Source of the DNA: an uncultured Oscillospiraceae bacterium
GTDB taxonomy: Bacteria; Bacillota; Clostridia; Oscillospirales; Oscillospiraceae
NCBI GenBank assembly: GCA_910588365.1
Contig: CAJUQS010000180.1
Location: forward strand, 1-39,959
Direction: 5' to 3'
Length of the DNA stretch: 39,959 nt
Position 1 is the stretch's first letter, and the number at the start of each line of letters is the position of its first letter. The position numbers were made by a program, and so were the translations under genes. Shown one piece after another: positions 16,264 through 24,304 of the stretch. The notes below the pieces were generated by a model. That model was not told where the DNA came from. It saw nothing but the letters and a program-made list of their open reading frames with translations, and did not search any database.

Positions 16264-17952
16264 CTACAGGGGGTTGGCCTCAATCCAGCCGGAGATGGCC
16301 TCCCCAATCTCCCGGATGGCGCCGGGGGCGTAGGGCAGGCGCAGCCCGGCGGACGCCACCAGATCCCGGAACGTAGCGGTCCCGCCGGCGTCCACGAAGC
16401 GCAGGTAGCGCGCCCAGGCGTCCTGCCGGTCCGCCATGGAGGCCAGCCAGAACTGGAAGGCCACCGTCTGCGCCATGCAGTAGTCGATATAGTAGAAGGG
16501 GTAGAGGTAGATGTGCAGCTGGCGCTGCCAGCCGGCCCCCCGGCTGTAGAAGGGCAGGTCCTCGAAGTCGATCCACGGCCGGTACTTCCCCTCCAGCTCC
16601 AGCCACACCGCGTTGCGCTGGGCGGGGGTCAGCTCCGGGTTTTCGTACATCCGGTGCTGGAACTCGTCCACCATGCAGCCGTAGGGGATGAAGATGAGGG
16701 AGTCCTCGCAGTGGCCGATCTCGTACTTCCTTGTCCGATCGCCGAAGAACTTCCCGTGCCAGGGGGCGGTGAGAAACTCCATGGACATGGAGTGGGTCTC
16801 GCAGCCCTCCATGGTGGGACTGCGCAGGGCGGACAGGCAGTCCCGGCGCATGGCCCGGTAGTCGGCGAAGGCGTGGCCCGCCTCGTGGGTGAGCACGTCC
16901 ACGTCGCCGCTGGTGCCGTTGAAGTTGGAGAAAATGAAGGGGGCCTTGTACAAAGGCAGGCCGGTACAGTAGCCGCCGGGGGCCTTGCCCTCCTTGCTGA
17001 GCACGTCCAGCAGCTCCCCGTCGTAGAGGAAGTCCACAAACTCCGCCGTCTCGGGGCTGAGCTGGCGGTACATCTCCCGGCCGGCGGCCAGGATGTCCTC
17101 CGCCGTGCCCTGGGGGTCGGCGTTTCCGTCGGGGAAGAGGAGCAGATCGTCGTAGAACTTCAGCTTGTCCACGCCCAGGCGCCGCTCCTGGTCCCCCTTT
17201 ACCTTTGCCACGATAGGCACCAGATCCGAGGCGATCTGATCCCGGAAGGCGGCGGCCTCCGCCGGCCCCCAGCAGTTGCGGCCCAGGCGGTCGTAGCCCA
17301 GGGGCAGGTAGTTGTCATACCCCATGGCCCTGCCCTGGGCGGTGCGGTTTTTCACCAGCTTGTCGTAGAGCTGGTCCAGCTCCTCCTGGTGCCGGTCAAA
17401 CCAGCCGCCCTCGGCCGCGAAGGCGGCCCGGCGCACGGCCCGGTCCGGGCTCTGCTTGTAGGGCCCCAGCCTGGGCAGGGGCAGGTACTCCCCCTCCCAC
17501 TCCACCAGGGCGGAGGCGTAGAGCTTCTGGTACTCGCTCTGCAGGCGGTTCTCCTCCTGCATGAGATCCATAATCTCCGGCTTCATGGTCCGCACGCTGA
17601 TCTCCAGATTGGTGAAGAGCAGCTTCCCCAGCTTCTCCTCCAGCTCCGGGCGGAACTTCGAGCGCAGCAGCGCCAGGTCGATCTTCTGGCTCAGCTCCTG
17701 GAGGGCGGGGCCAATCTCGTCGGCGAAGTCGTTCTCCTTCTCATAGAAGGCGTCCTTTGTATTGATGGTGTGGCGCACATAGGCCAGGGTGCAGGCGGTG
17801 TCCACCGCCTTTTTCTGCTCCTCGTAGTCCATGTAGGCGGCCAGCTGCTCCGCCGCCGAGGCGGCGGACTCCATCCGCTCCAGGACGGCGGCGGAGTCTT
17901 TTTTGATTTGCTCCAGGTCGGGCCTTGTATAAGGCATATCTTGGAATTTCAT
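16264..17952 (-). CDS. M3 family oligoendopeptidase (PepF-like)
   Basis: A 562-aa cytosolic zinc metallopeptidase that cleaves short peptides. The HEAGH motif (near residue 355, in DVLTHEAGHAFADY) supplies two zinc ligands and the catalytic Glu; the third ligand is expected in the downstream MEGCETHSMSMEF helix. Length and start (MKFQDMPYTRPD) match the clostridial M3 branch. AAGGAG precedes the ATG. It is followed directly by a LysR gene and preceded by a repeat-rich gap. Confidence 0.9.
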   Translation of the reverse strand: MKFQDMPYTRPDLEQIKKDSAAVLERMESAASAAEQLAAYMDYEEQKKAVDTACTLAYVRHTINTKDAFYEKENDFADEIGPALQELSQKIDLALLRSKFRPELEEKLGKLLFTNLEISVRTMKPEIMDLMQEENRLQSEYQKLYASALVEWEGEYLPLPRLGPYKQSPDRAVRRAAFAAEGGWFDRHQEELDQLYDKLVKNRTAQGRAMGYDNYLPLGYDRLGRNCWGPAEAAAFRDQIASDLVPIVAKVKGDQERRLGVDKLKFYDDLLLFPDGNADPQGTAEDILAAGREMYRQLSPETAEFVDFLYDGELLDVLSKEGKAPGGYCTGLPLYKAPFIFSNFNGTSGDVDVLTHEAGHAFADYRAMRRDCLSALRSPTMEGCETHSMSMEFLTAPWHGKFFGDRTRKYEIGHCEDSLIFIPYGCMVDEFQHRMYENPELTPAQRNAVWLELEGKYRPWIDFEDLPFYSRGAGWQRQLHIYLYPFYYIDYCMAQTVAFQFWLASMADRQDAWARYLRFVDAGGTATFRDLVASAGLRLPYAPGAIREIGEAISGWIEANPL

Positions 17953-18024
17953 AGATCGTTCTCCTTAGAGATAGTTCTGTCCGTTTGTGCGTACATGGCG
18001 GGGCCTCCCCGGCCCCGTACCCCG

Positions 18025-18190
18025 GGTGCCTTTTTGTACGGACAAAAAGGCACCGAAAAGCCGCTCAAGGGGTCCCCCCTTGAGAATCCCCAATTTGGGT
18101 TTTGTTTACGCGACGATTCGTCAAGGACCCGGCCTCTGCGCGGGTGCTATGGGCCGTCGTTGGTTGTTTCTCCCAACCCTACGCCCTATG
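18025..18190 (+). repeat. dispersed double-hairpin repeat family R1, copy 3
   Basis: Hairpin 1 is GGTGCCTTTTTGT / ACAAAAAGGCACC (18025-18054, loop acgg). Hairpin 2 is CTCAAGGG / CCCTTGAG (about 18064-18084). Then come TTTACGCGACGATTCGTCA (18103-18121) and a tail containing CCCAACCC. It is homologous to the two copies at 8608-8925. It fills the 320-bp gap between pepD and the M3 gene, where I see no coding sequence. Confidence 0.7.
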
Positions 18191-18272
18191 GAGAGGCGAA
18201 GCGGTGGGGGAGTGCTCTGCAAATTCTGCTGCGCAGCGATTCGGAGGCAATACGGCAGGAATCTACAACAAA

Positions 18273-19709
18273 TCAGAGCGCCTTGAGCACCGCCAGCAGG
18301 TAGGCCCACGTCCTCTGGAGGGAGGCAATGGACATCCGCTCCCTGGTGCTGTGAATCTCAACCAGGTCCGGCCCCAGGGAGACGGCGTCCAGCCCGGGCA
18401 CCTTCTCCATGAGGATGCCGCACTCCAGGCCCGCGTGGACGGTCTCCACCACCGGGTCCTTGCCGTACTGGTCACGGAACACCCGCACCATCACGTCCCG
18501 CAGGGCGGACTCCCTCCTGTACTCCCAGGGGGGATAGTCCCCGTGCTGGTCGTAGTTCCCGCCGTTGGCGGCGGCCAGCGCCCGCAGGTTATCCGCCATC
18601 TGCGCCTTCTCCGCCGCCACGGAGCTGCGGATGCAGAAGGTCAGACGCACCGCGCCCTCCTCCAGCCGCAGGCACCCCAGATTCAGGGAGGTCTGCACCT
18701 GTCCGGGCAGGTCCGGGTTCATCGCCAGGATGCCGTTGGGGGCGTCCTGGACGAGCTTGACCACCTTGCCGCTATCCTGGAGGGAGAGGGCGTTTGCGCC
18801 GCCGTCCTCCGCCGTCCAGGTGAAGGCGAAGCCCGGGTCCCTGGTCCACTCGCCCCTGGCCTTCTCCGCCCAGGCCTCCGCCCTGGCCTTCAGCGCCGCC
18901 TCCTCGCCGGCGGGCACCAGAATCACCGCGCGGGCGCTGTTGGGGATGGCGTTGTCCTGCTCGCCGCCGTGGACGGACACCAGGCGGGCGCCCTCCAGCT
19001 CGGACAGGCACTGGCCCAGCAGCTTGTTGGCGTTGGCAAAGCCCATGTGGATGGCCGTGCCGGAGTGTCCGCCGGAGAGGCCCTCCAGGCAGAGGGCGCA
19101 CACACGGCCCCGGGCCGCCTCCACGGGCAGGCTGACCTTGATGTCGCACCGTGCGCCGCCGGCGCAGCCCACCGTGAGCACGCCCTCGGCCTCGGAGTCG
19201 ATGTTCAGCAGGTACCGGCTCTTCAGATCCGATCCGTCCAGGGCGATGGCCCCGGGCATCCCGACCTCCTCGTCCACGGTGAACACCGCCTCCAGGGGGG
19301 GATGGGGGATGGCGTCATCGTCCAGCACGGCCATGGCCATGGCCACGGCGATGCCGTCGTCCCCGCCCAGGCTGGTGCCCCGGGCCTTGACCCAGTCGCC
19401 GTCCACATAGAGGTCCAGGGGGTCCCTGGCGAAGTCGTGGCCCAGGCCGTTCTCCTGGACGCACACCATGTCCAGGTGGCCCTGGAGCATCACCACAGGG
19501 TGGTCCTCATAGCCGGGGGAGGCCTCCTTCCAGATGACCACGTTGCCCAGCTCGTCCCGGCGGTGGCGGAGGTTCCTGTCCTCGGCGAACTTCAGCGCCC
19601 AGGCGGTGGCGGCGGCGGTGTTCCCCGATCCGTGGGGTATGCGGCAGAGCTCCTCGAAAAAGCGCAGTACGTTCTTCGGCTCCACATTGGCCAGCACTCT
19701 GTTCTCCAT
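18273..19709 (-). CDS. pepD: beta-Ala-His / aminoacyl-histidine dipeptidase, M20 family
   Basis: A 478-aa cytosolic zinc dipeptidase of the PepD type. M20 metal-site motifs are visible in order: GHLDMV (residue ~82), SLGGDDG, DEEVG, NIDSE and the late HAGLECGIL. The start was set at ATG 19709 (MENRVLANVEPKNVL), which has GAGGAA seven bases upstream; an in-frame ATG at 19736 is possible but less likely. Length is typical. The gene stands alone between two repeat-rich gaps. Confidence 0.92.
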   Translation of the reverse strand: MENRVLANVEPKNVLRFFEELCRIPHGSGNTAAATAWALKFAEDRNLRHRRDELGNVVIWKEASPGYEDHPVVMLQGHLDMVCVQENGLGHDFARDPLDLYVDGDWVKARGTSLGGDDGIAVAMAMAVLDDDAIPHPPLEAVFTVDEEVGMPGAIALDGSDLKSRYLLNIDSEAEGVLTVGCAGGARCDIKVSLPVEAARGRVCALCLEGLSGGHSGTAIHMGFANANKLLGQCLSELEGARLVSVHGGEQDNAIPNSARAVILVPAGEEAALKARAEAWAEKARGEWTRDPGFAFTWTAEDGGANALSLQDSGKVVKLVQDAPNGILAMNPDLPGQVQTSLNLGCLRLEEGAVRLTFCIRSSVAAEKAQMADNLRALAAANGGNYDQHGDYPPWEYRRESALRDVMVRVFRDQYGKDPVVETVHAGLECGILMEKVPGLDAVSLGPDLVEIHSTRERMSIASLQRTWAYLLAVLKAL

Positions 19710-19757
19710 GTTGTGTTCCTCACTTTCTATTTTCAATTATTCACGCGAAACTCCGTT

Positions 19758-19779
19758 GTCCTGCCGGACGGGCAATGCG
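19758..19779 (+). repeat. R2 repeat fragment (copy C)
   Basis: The first block of the R2 family (TCCTGCCGGACGGGCAATGCG) recurs about 90 bp before the full copy at 19848, without the terminal palindrome. Confidence 0.55.
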
Positions 19780-19847
19780 AGTCTCGGCTGCGCTTCCCGG
19801 CAAAGTTCCCCGCCCGGTTCGCGCTGCCGTGCAGCCCTTGGCCCCAG

Positions 19848-19963
19848 TCCTGCCGGACGGGCAATGCGCTCTACAGTGCGGCAATCAGCCAGGCTCCCCG
19901 CCCGGTAACGGACAATACAGTAAAGTTCTTTTTTGATTCTTTTTTCTTTCAAGAAAAAAGAAT
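19848..19963 (+). repeat. dispersed repeat family R2, copy B
   Basis: Same layout as 3588-3696: TCCTGCCGGACGGGCAATGCG, GTGCGGCAATC, GGTAACGG, TAAAGTTCTTTTTT, then a perfect palindrome at 19936-19963 (ATTCTTTTTTCTT, tc, AAGAAAAAAGAAT). It lies just beyond the 3' end of asnA and may act as its terminator, since on the minus strand the stem also ends in T residues. Confidence 0.7.
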
Positions 19964-19980
19964 GGCTGCCTTCGCCCGCC

Positions 19981-20994
19981 CTACAGCAGCGCCACGCCGG
20001 CTTTGGCGCAGGCGTCCTGGGTCTGCCGGTCCCAGAGGCTGACCTGGACCTCGCCGATATGGCAGCAGCCGATCATCAGCATACACAGGCGGCTCTGGCC
20101 GATGCCGCCGCCCATGGTGAGGGGCAGCTGCCCGTCCAGGAGCATTTTGTGAAAGGAGAGCTCCCGGCGGTCCTCGCAGCCAGCCAGGGTGAGCTGGCGG
20201 TCCAGGCTCTCCTCGTCCACGCGGATGCCCATGGAGCTGATTTCCAGGGCCCGGTCCAGCAGGCCGTCCCACATGAGGATGTCGCCGTTGAGCTCCCAGT
20301 CGTCGTAATCCGGGGCGCGGCCGTCGTGCTTCTGTCCGCTTCTGAGGGTCTTGCCGATCTGCATGAGGAAGACGGTCCTGTGCCCGTCGCGCATGAAAGC
20401 GGTCTCCCGCTCCGAGGGGGAGAGGCCGGGATAGCGGTCCTCCAGCTCCTGGGTGGTGAGGAAGGTGACGTCCCGATCCAGCTTCACGTTCAGCTGGGGG
20501 AAGGCCCGGCGCAGGGTGTCGCAGGTGTCGCACACCGCGCCCACAATGGAGCGGACGGTGTACTTGAGGTACTCCGCCGTCCGGTCCTCCCGGGTGATGA
20601 CCTTCTCCCAGTCCCACTGGTCCACGTAGACGGAGTGGATGTTGTCCAGGCTCTCGTCCCGGCGGATGGCGTTCATGTCGGTGTACAGGCCGTTGCCGGG
20701 ATAGAAGCCGTAGCGCTTGAGGGCCAGGCGCTTCCACTTGGCCAGGGAGTGGACCACCTCGCCGGCGGCGCCGGCCACCGCCGGGATGTCGAAGGCCACG
20801 GGCCGCTCCACGCCGTTGAGGTTGTCGTTGAGGCCGGAGTTCTTGTCCACGAACAGCGGCGCGGACACCCGGCGCAGGTTCAGGGCAAACTTCAGATTCT
20901 CCTGGAAGCTGCTTTTGACGAACTCGATGGCCCGCTGCATGTCGTAGCCGTAGAGCGGGGTGCGGTAGCCCTGGGGAATATAGCAGTTGTTCAT
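19981..20994 (-). CDS. asnA: aspartate-ammonia ligase (asparagine synthetase A)
   Basis: A 337-aa cytosolic enzyme making asparagine from aspartate, ammonia and ATP. It is a class II aminoacyl-tRNA-synthetase-like fold. Recognisable stretches are GYRTPLYGYDMQRAIEFVK at the start, YVDQWDWEKVI, DEESLDRQL and GGGIGQSRLCM near the end. The length agrees with E. coli AsnA (330 aa). ATG 20994 was chosen because AAGGAGGAGC lies just upstream. I looked for a T-box leader, often present on asparagine genes in Firmicutes, and found none. Confidence 0.93.
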   Translation of the reverse strand: MNNCYIPQGYRTPLYGYDMQRAIEFVKSSFQENLKFALNLRRVSAPLFVDKNSGLNDNLNGVERPVAFDIPAVAGAAGEVVHSLAKWKRLALKRYGFYPGNGLYTDMNAIRRDESLDNIHSVYVDQWDWEKVITREDRTAEYLKYTVRSIVGAVCDTCDTLRRAFPQLNVKLDRDVTFLTTQELEDRYPGLSPSERETAFMRDGHRTVFLMQIGKTLRSGQKHDGRAPDYDDWELNGDILMWDGLLDRALEISSMGIRVDEESLDRQLTLAGCEDRRELSFHKMLLDGQLPLTMGGGIGQSRLCMLMIGCCHIGEVQVSLWDRQTQDACAKAGVALL

Positions 20995-21034
20995 TCTCTT
21001 GCTCCTCCTTGAATGGATAATCACAGCAGTTCTT

Positions 21035-21063
21035 ATGATACACCATAATCCGGAAAAATGCAC
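21035..21063 (-). promoter_or_regulatory. possible asnA promoter
   Basis: On the minus strand TATCAT (21035-21040) is a reasonable -10, with a poor -35 (GTGCAT, 21058-21063) at 17 bp. It lies about 40 bp upstream of asnA. Confidence 0.35.
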
Positions 21064-21093
21064 GAAAAATTTCGCCGCGACCACTCAGGGCTT

Positions 21094-21119
21094 GTTTGAA
21101 AAATGGCAACACGCCCAAA
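21094..21119 (+). repeat. 26-bp repeat, second copy of the GTTTGAAAAATG family
   Basis: Nearly the same 26-mer as at 1347-1372, with three differences by eye. A more diverged inverted copy is near 4520-4548. Non-coding. Confidence 0.5.
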
Positions 21120-21155
21120 GAGCGGCTCTTTTGCCGGCGCCATTCGGTGAAGCGT

Positions 21156-21248
21156 CCCCGTCAGACATCTCCAGATGGTCCAGAGTAAAAGCCCTTGTGC
21201 CGCAACGGTTTGCGTTACTCTGGACCACTTAGCGCCTCTCTGACGGGG
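21156..21248. repeat. 93-bp nested palindrome
   Basis: The outer stem CCCCGTCAGA (21156-21165) / TCTGACGGGG (21239-21248) encloses an inner perfect 13-bp stem TGGTCCAGAGTAA (21176-21188) / TTACTCTGGACCA (21215-21227). The two sides are separated by 10-11 nt internal loops, and the central loop is 26 nt. It lies in the 460-bp gap between asnA and degV, which holds no supportable gene. It could be a structured RNA, a miniature transposable element or a leader element. Confidence 0.6.
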
Positions 21249-21349
21249 GAACCGGCCCCGGCGGAAGAGAGCCGGCGGCGCGGACGCTTCGCTTGTCCGG
21301 TTTCTTCCTGACATCCGCCCCCTCTCTCCCCGCCTCCCAACCGCAAAGA

Positions 21350-21375
21350 GCGCACAGCGAAACCCCGCTGTGCGC
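21350..21375. repeat. GC-rich hairpin
   Basis: GCGCACAGCG / CGCTGTGCGC, a 10-bp perfect stem with a 6-nt loop. It has no T-run on either strand, so it is at best a weak degV terminator. The surrounding sequence 21249-21454 shows no other feature beyond a short CCAATC/GATTGG inverted repeat. Confidence 0.45.
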
Positions 21376-21454
21376 CCCCCGGAAAGCCGCGGGATGGATG
21401 CCCCCGCGTTTTAGAGCCTGTGCCAATCGGTGACGGCATGCAGATTGGTCCAGC

Positions 21455-22315
21455 TTATTTCCCGATTTTTTTACTGCACGCAATCGCCATGGAGCCCGCG
21501 CCGATATGGCAGGCCACGCTCAGCGACAGCCTGTCCATCCACACGTCGTACCCGGGGAAGCGGCCCTCAATCTCCCGCTTCCACTCCCGGGCTTCCTCGT
21601 CGGAGCAGGTGTAGGCCCCGCTCAGATGGACCGCCCTGCCGGCAAAGCGGCCGTTCAGATCCTTCTCCATGGCGTCCAGCATGGTCTTCTTGGCGCTCTT
21701 CCAGCCCCGGGCCTTGGCGAAGGCGTCCAGCTTCGCCCCCTGGATCTGGAGCACGGGCTTGATTTGCAGCACCGTGCCGATGGCCGCGCCCGCCGGGGTG
21801 ACCCGGCCGCCCTTCTTCAGGTACTTCAGGGTGTCCACGGTGATGTAGATGCTGGCCTCCAGCCGCTCCCGCATCAGCTCGTCACGGATCTCCCGGGCGC
21901 CCAGCCCGGCCCCGGCCAGCTCAACGGCATCCAGCACGGACTGGCGCTGGGTGACGGAGATGCGCTGGTTGTCCACCACGAACACCCGGTCCGCGTAGTC
22001 GCCGGCCGCCAGCATCATCGCCATCTCGCACGAGCCGCTCAGGCCGCTGGACATGGGGATGTGGACAATCTGGTCATAGCTCTCCAGCAGCTCGTCCCAC
22101 AGCCCGGTCACGTCCGCGGGCGTGGGCTGGGATGTGGAGATGTCGGCGTCCTGGGCCAGCTTTTGGTAAAACGCCTCCTGGGTGAGGGTGATGTCCTCAA
22201 AGTACAGCTTCTCGTCAATATAGAAGGGCATCGGCAGTACGCGGATCCCCAGCTCTGCCGCGGCCTTCTGGGTGATGCCGCTGTTGCTGTCCGTAACAAT
22301 CGCTACGTTTGCCAT
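21455..22315 (-). CDS. degV: DegV family fatty-acid-binding protein
   Basis: A 286-aa cytosolic protein of the DegV/FakB family, which binds a fatty acid and can present it to the FakA kinase. The N-terminal TDSNSGITQKAAAELGI, the TSQPTPADV loop and the SSGLSGSCEMA loop are the family hallmarks that surround the bound lipid head group. The later segment LKYLKKGGRV is also typical. AGAGAGGA precedes the ATG. It is the last gene of a minus-strand run and lies 48 bp after the unknown membrane-anchored protein. No FakA partner is in the window. Confidence 0.93.
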   Translation of the reverse strand: MANVAIVTDSNSGITQKAAAELGIRVLPMPFYIDEKLYFEDITLTQEAFYQKLAQDADISTSQPTPADVTGLWDELLESYDQIVHIPMSSGLSGSCEMAMMLAAGDYADRVFVVDNQRISVTQRQSVLDAVELAGAGLGAREIRDELMRERLEASIYITVDTLKYLKKGGRVTPAGAAIGTVLQIKPVLQIQGAKLDAFAKARGWKSAKKTMLDAMEKDLNGRFAGRAVHLSGAYTCSDEEAREWKREIEGRFPGYDVWMDRLSLSVACHIGAGSMAIACSKKIGK

Positions 22316-22363
22316 GTATACAATCCTCTCTTATTTGGTTGAAGTTTTGCGCCTCGCGGCACA

Positions 22364-23095
22364 TCACTCGCCGCCGCTCAGCGCGCTGCCGTCCGGCAGG
22401 AGGAACAGCCCCTCCTCCACGGCGGCGGTGTCCGGCGTTCCGGCGGAGAAGCGGTAGACCAGCTCCCGGTCCCAGATCCGCTCCGCCGCGTACAGAAGGC
22501 CGCTGTCCACGCTGATCCAGTAGCGGTCCGCGTAGCCCGCGCCGTCCGGCAGCGTCTCCACGTAGAGGCACCAGGCCCCGTCCTTCTCCCGGTAGTCCGC
22601 CCCGGCGATCCGCTCCACGGGCAGATCCCGCACCGTCTCATAGGAGAGCGTCCTGGCCGCCAGATCCGCGTTGAGCTGGGGCGTGCGCAGGACGGCCCAC
22701 TCCGTCTCGTCGTCGTACCACACGCCGGCCATGCCGCCGGAAATCAGCATGTGGCGCACGCTGCCGTCGGCCAGCTGGGTGTCCAGCCGGGTCCGGCTGC
22801 CGCTGACGTAGATCCGGGACACGCTCCGGCCGCCGCCGCCGCTCCAGAAGGTCTCCACCACCTGGGTGCGGCTGTAGGACACCGGGCGGGCCAGGGTGTT
22901 GACCGCCGGCTTCACCGTCTCGGGGGTGATCTCCACCACGCTCAGCCAGTGCCGGTCCGCCTCGTCCTCCCGGCCGCCGCCCTCCGCCTGCCGGGCCGGC
23001 AGGACCACGTCCCCGGTGCTCCGGCGGTTCCCGATGAATAGCAGCGTCACAATCACCAGGAGCAGCGCGCCGAAGCCCAGGGTGAGATAGGTCAT
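22364..23095 (-). CDS. unknown membrane-anchored extracellular protein
   Basis: A 243-aa protein that I cannot assign to a named family. One N-terminal transmembrane helix (residues ~4-22) is followed by an extracellular domain rich in beta-strand-like sequence (SRIYVSGSRTRLDT, GVWYDDETEW, DRYWISVDSGLLYAAERIWDRELVYRF). This is loosely reminiscent of LolA-like lipid-binding folds (inference). The listed ATG 23095 has no good ribosome-binding site. An in-frame CTG at 23110 lies nine bases after a perfect AAGGAGG and would add MDKKQ, so the real start may be CTG. It follows wecB by 62 bp and precedes degV. Confidence 0.65.
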   Translation of the reverse strand: MTYLTLGFGALLLVIVTLLFIGNRRSTGDVVLPARQAEGGGREDEADRHWLSVVEITPETVKPAVNTLARPVSYSRTQVVETFWSGGGGRSVSRIYVSGSRTRLDTQLADGSVRHMLISGGMAGVWYDDETEWAVLRTPQLNADLAARTLSYETVRDLPVERIAGADYREKDGAWCLYVETLPDGAGYADRYWISVDSGLLYAAERIWDRELVYRFSAGTPDTAAVEEGLFLLPDGSALSGGE

Positions 23096-23157
23096 CTGCT
23101 TCTTATCCAGGTCCCAGCGCCTCCTTCCGCAAGCGGCTCAGAGCCTGCTTGAAACAT

Positions 23158-24303
23158 TCAGACCGCAAAGTCCTCCGGCCGCTCCCCCCTGCCGAAATGC
23201 CACAAAATCGCGTCCGCGATGCGCCGGCAGGCCTGCCCGTCCCCGTAGGGGTTGACCGCATGGGCCATGGCGGCGTAGGCGGCGGGGTCGTCGATGAGCT
23301 CGTCCGCCATGGCCGTGATGTCCTTGCGCGCCACGCCGGCCAGCTTCACCGTCCCGGCGGCCACGGCCTCCGGCCGCTCCGTCTCCCGGCGCAGCACCAG
23401 CACCGGCTTGCCCAGGGCCGGGGCCTCCTCCTGGAGCCCGCCGGAGTCGGTGAGCACCAGGTAGCACCGGGCCATCAGGTTGTGCATCTCGTCCGCCGCC
23501 AGGGGCGCGGTCAGGTGGATGTTGGGCAGGCCCGACAGGTGCCGCTTCGCGCACTCCTGGACCACGGGGCTCAGGTGGACCGGGTAGACCATCTCCACAT
23601 CGGCGTGCCGCCGGGCGATGTCCGCCAGGGCGGACATGACCTCCTCCATGGGCCGGCCGTAGTTCTCCCGGCGGTGGCAGGTGACCAGGAGGATCTTCTT
23701 CCTGCCGTAGGGCAGCCTGTTGAGCGCCTCCGTAGAGAAGGCGTAGTCCTCCCGGACGGTGGTGCGCAGCGCGTCAATCACCGTGTTGCCCGTGACGAAC
23801 ACGCCCTGGGTAATCCCCTCCCCGGCCAGGTTCTCCCGGTTTGACTCCGTGGGGCAGAAGAACAGATCCGCAATGGCGGTGACCAGCTTCCGGTTCATCT
23901 CCTCCGGGTAGGGGGAGTACTTGTCATAGGTGCGCAGCCCCGCCTCCACATGGCCCACCGGGACCTTGTGGTAGAAGGCGGAGAGGGCCCCGGCAAAGGT
24001 GGTGGAGGTGTCCCCGTGGACCAGAATCATGTCCGGCCTGAGCTGATCGACGGCCTCGTCCATGCCCAGCAGGCACCGGCTGGTGATGGTGCTGAGGGTC
24101 TGCCGGGGGGTCATGATGTCCAGGTCCCAGTCCGGCCGCACGCCGAACACCTTCAGCACGCTGTCCAGCATCTCCCGGTGCTGGGCGGTGACGCAGCAGA
24201 TGGATTCGATCTCCTCCCGTCCGGCCAGCTCCTTGACTAGGGGCGCCATCTTGATGGCCTCCGGCCGGGTGCCGAACACGCTCATGATACGCAGCTTTTC
24301 CAT
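23158..24303 (-). CDS. wecB (mnaA): UDP-N-acetylglucosamine 2-epimerase (non-hydrolysing)
   Basis: A 381-aa cytosolic enzyme interconverting UDP-GlcNAc and UDP-ManNAc, a precursor of wall teichoic acids and other surface polymers. Family motifs are visible: FGTRPEAIKMAPL at the start, GHVEAGLRT, TCHRRENYG, and TDSGGLQEEAPALGKPVLVLRRETERPEA at the UDP site. ATG 24303 has GAGGAGAG upstream and lies one base after the stop of the TagO/WecA-like gene, so the two are translationally coupled. Confidence 0.95.
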   Translation of the reverse strand: MEKLRIMSVFGTRPEAIKMAPLVKELAGREEIESICCVTAQHREMLDSVLKVFGVRPDWDLDIMTPRQTLSTITSRCLLGMDEAVDQLRPDMILVHGDTSTTFAGALSAFYHKVPVGHVEAGLRTYDKYSPYPEEMNRKLVTAIADLFFCPTESNRENLAGEGITQGVFVTGNTVIDALRTTVREDYAFSTEALNRLPYGRKKILLVTCHRRENYGRPMEEVMSALADIARRHADVEMVYPVHLSPVVQECAKRHLSGLPNIHLTAPLAADEMHNLMARCYLVLTDSGGLQEEAPALGKPVLVLRRETERPEAVAAGTVKLAGVARKDITAMADELIDDPAAYAAMAHAVNPYGDGQACRRIADAILWHFGRGERPEDFAV

Positions 24304-24304
24304 A

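Noticed and set aside
16264..17952. M3 peptidase as part of a toxin or maturation system
   Set aside because: It fits the ordinary PepF-like housekeeping group in length and motifs, and its only partner is a LysR regulator.
20995..21454. T-box leader for asnA
   Set aside because: No T-box antiterminator sequence (AGGGTGGNACCGCG-like) was found on the minus strand upstream of asnA, nor a terminator/antiterminator pair.
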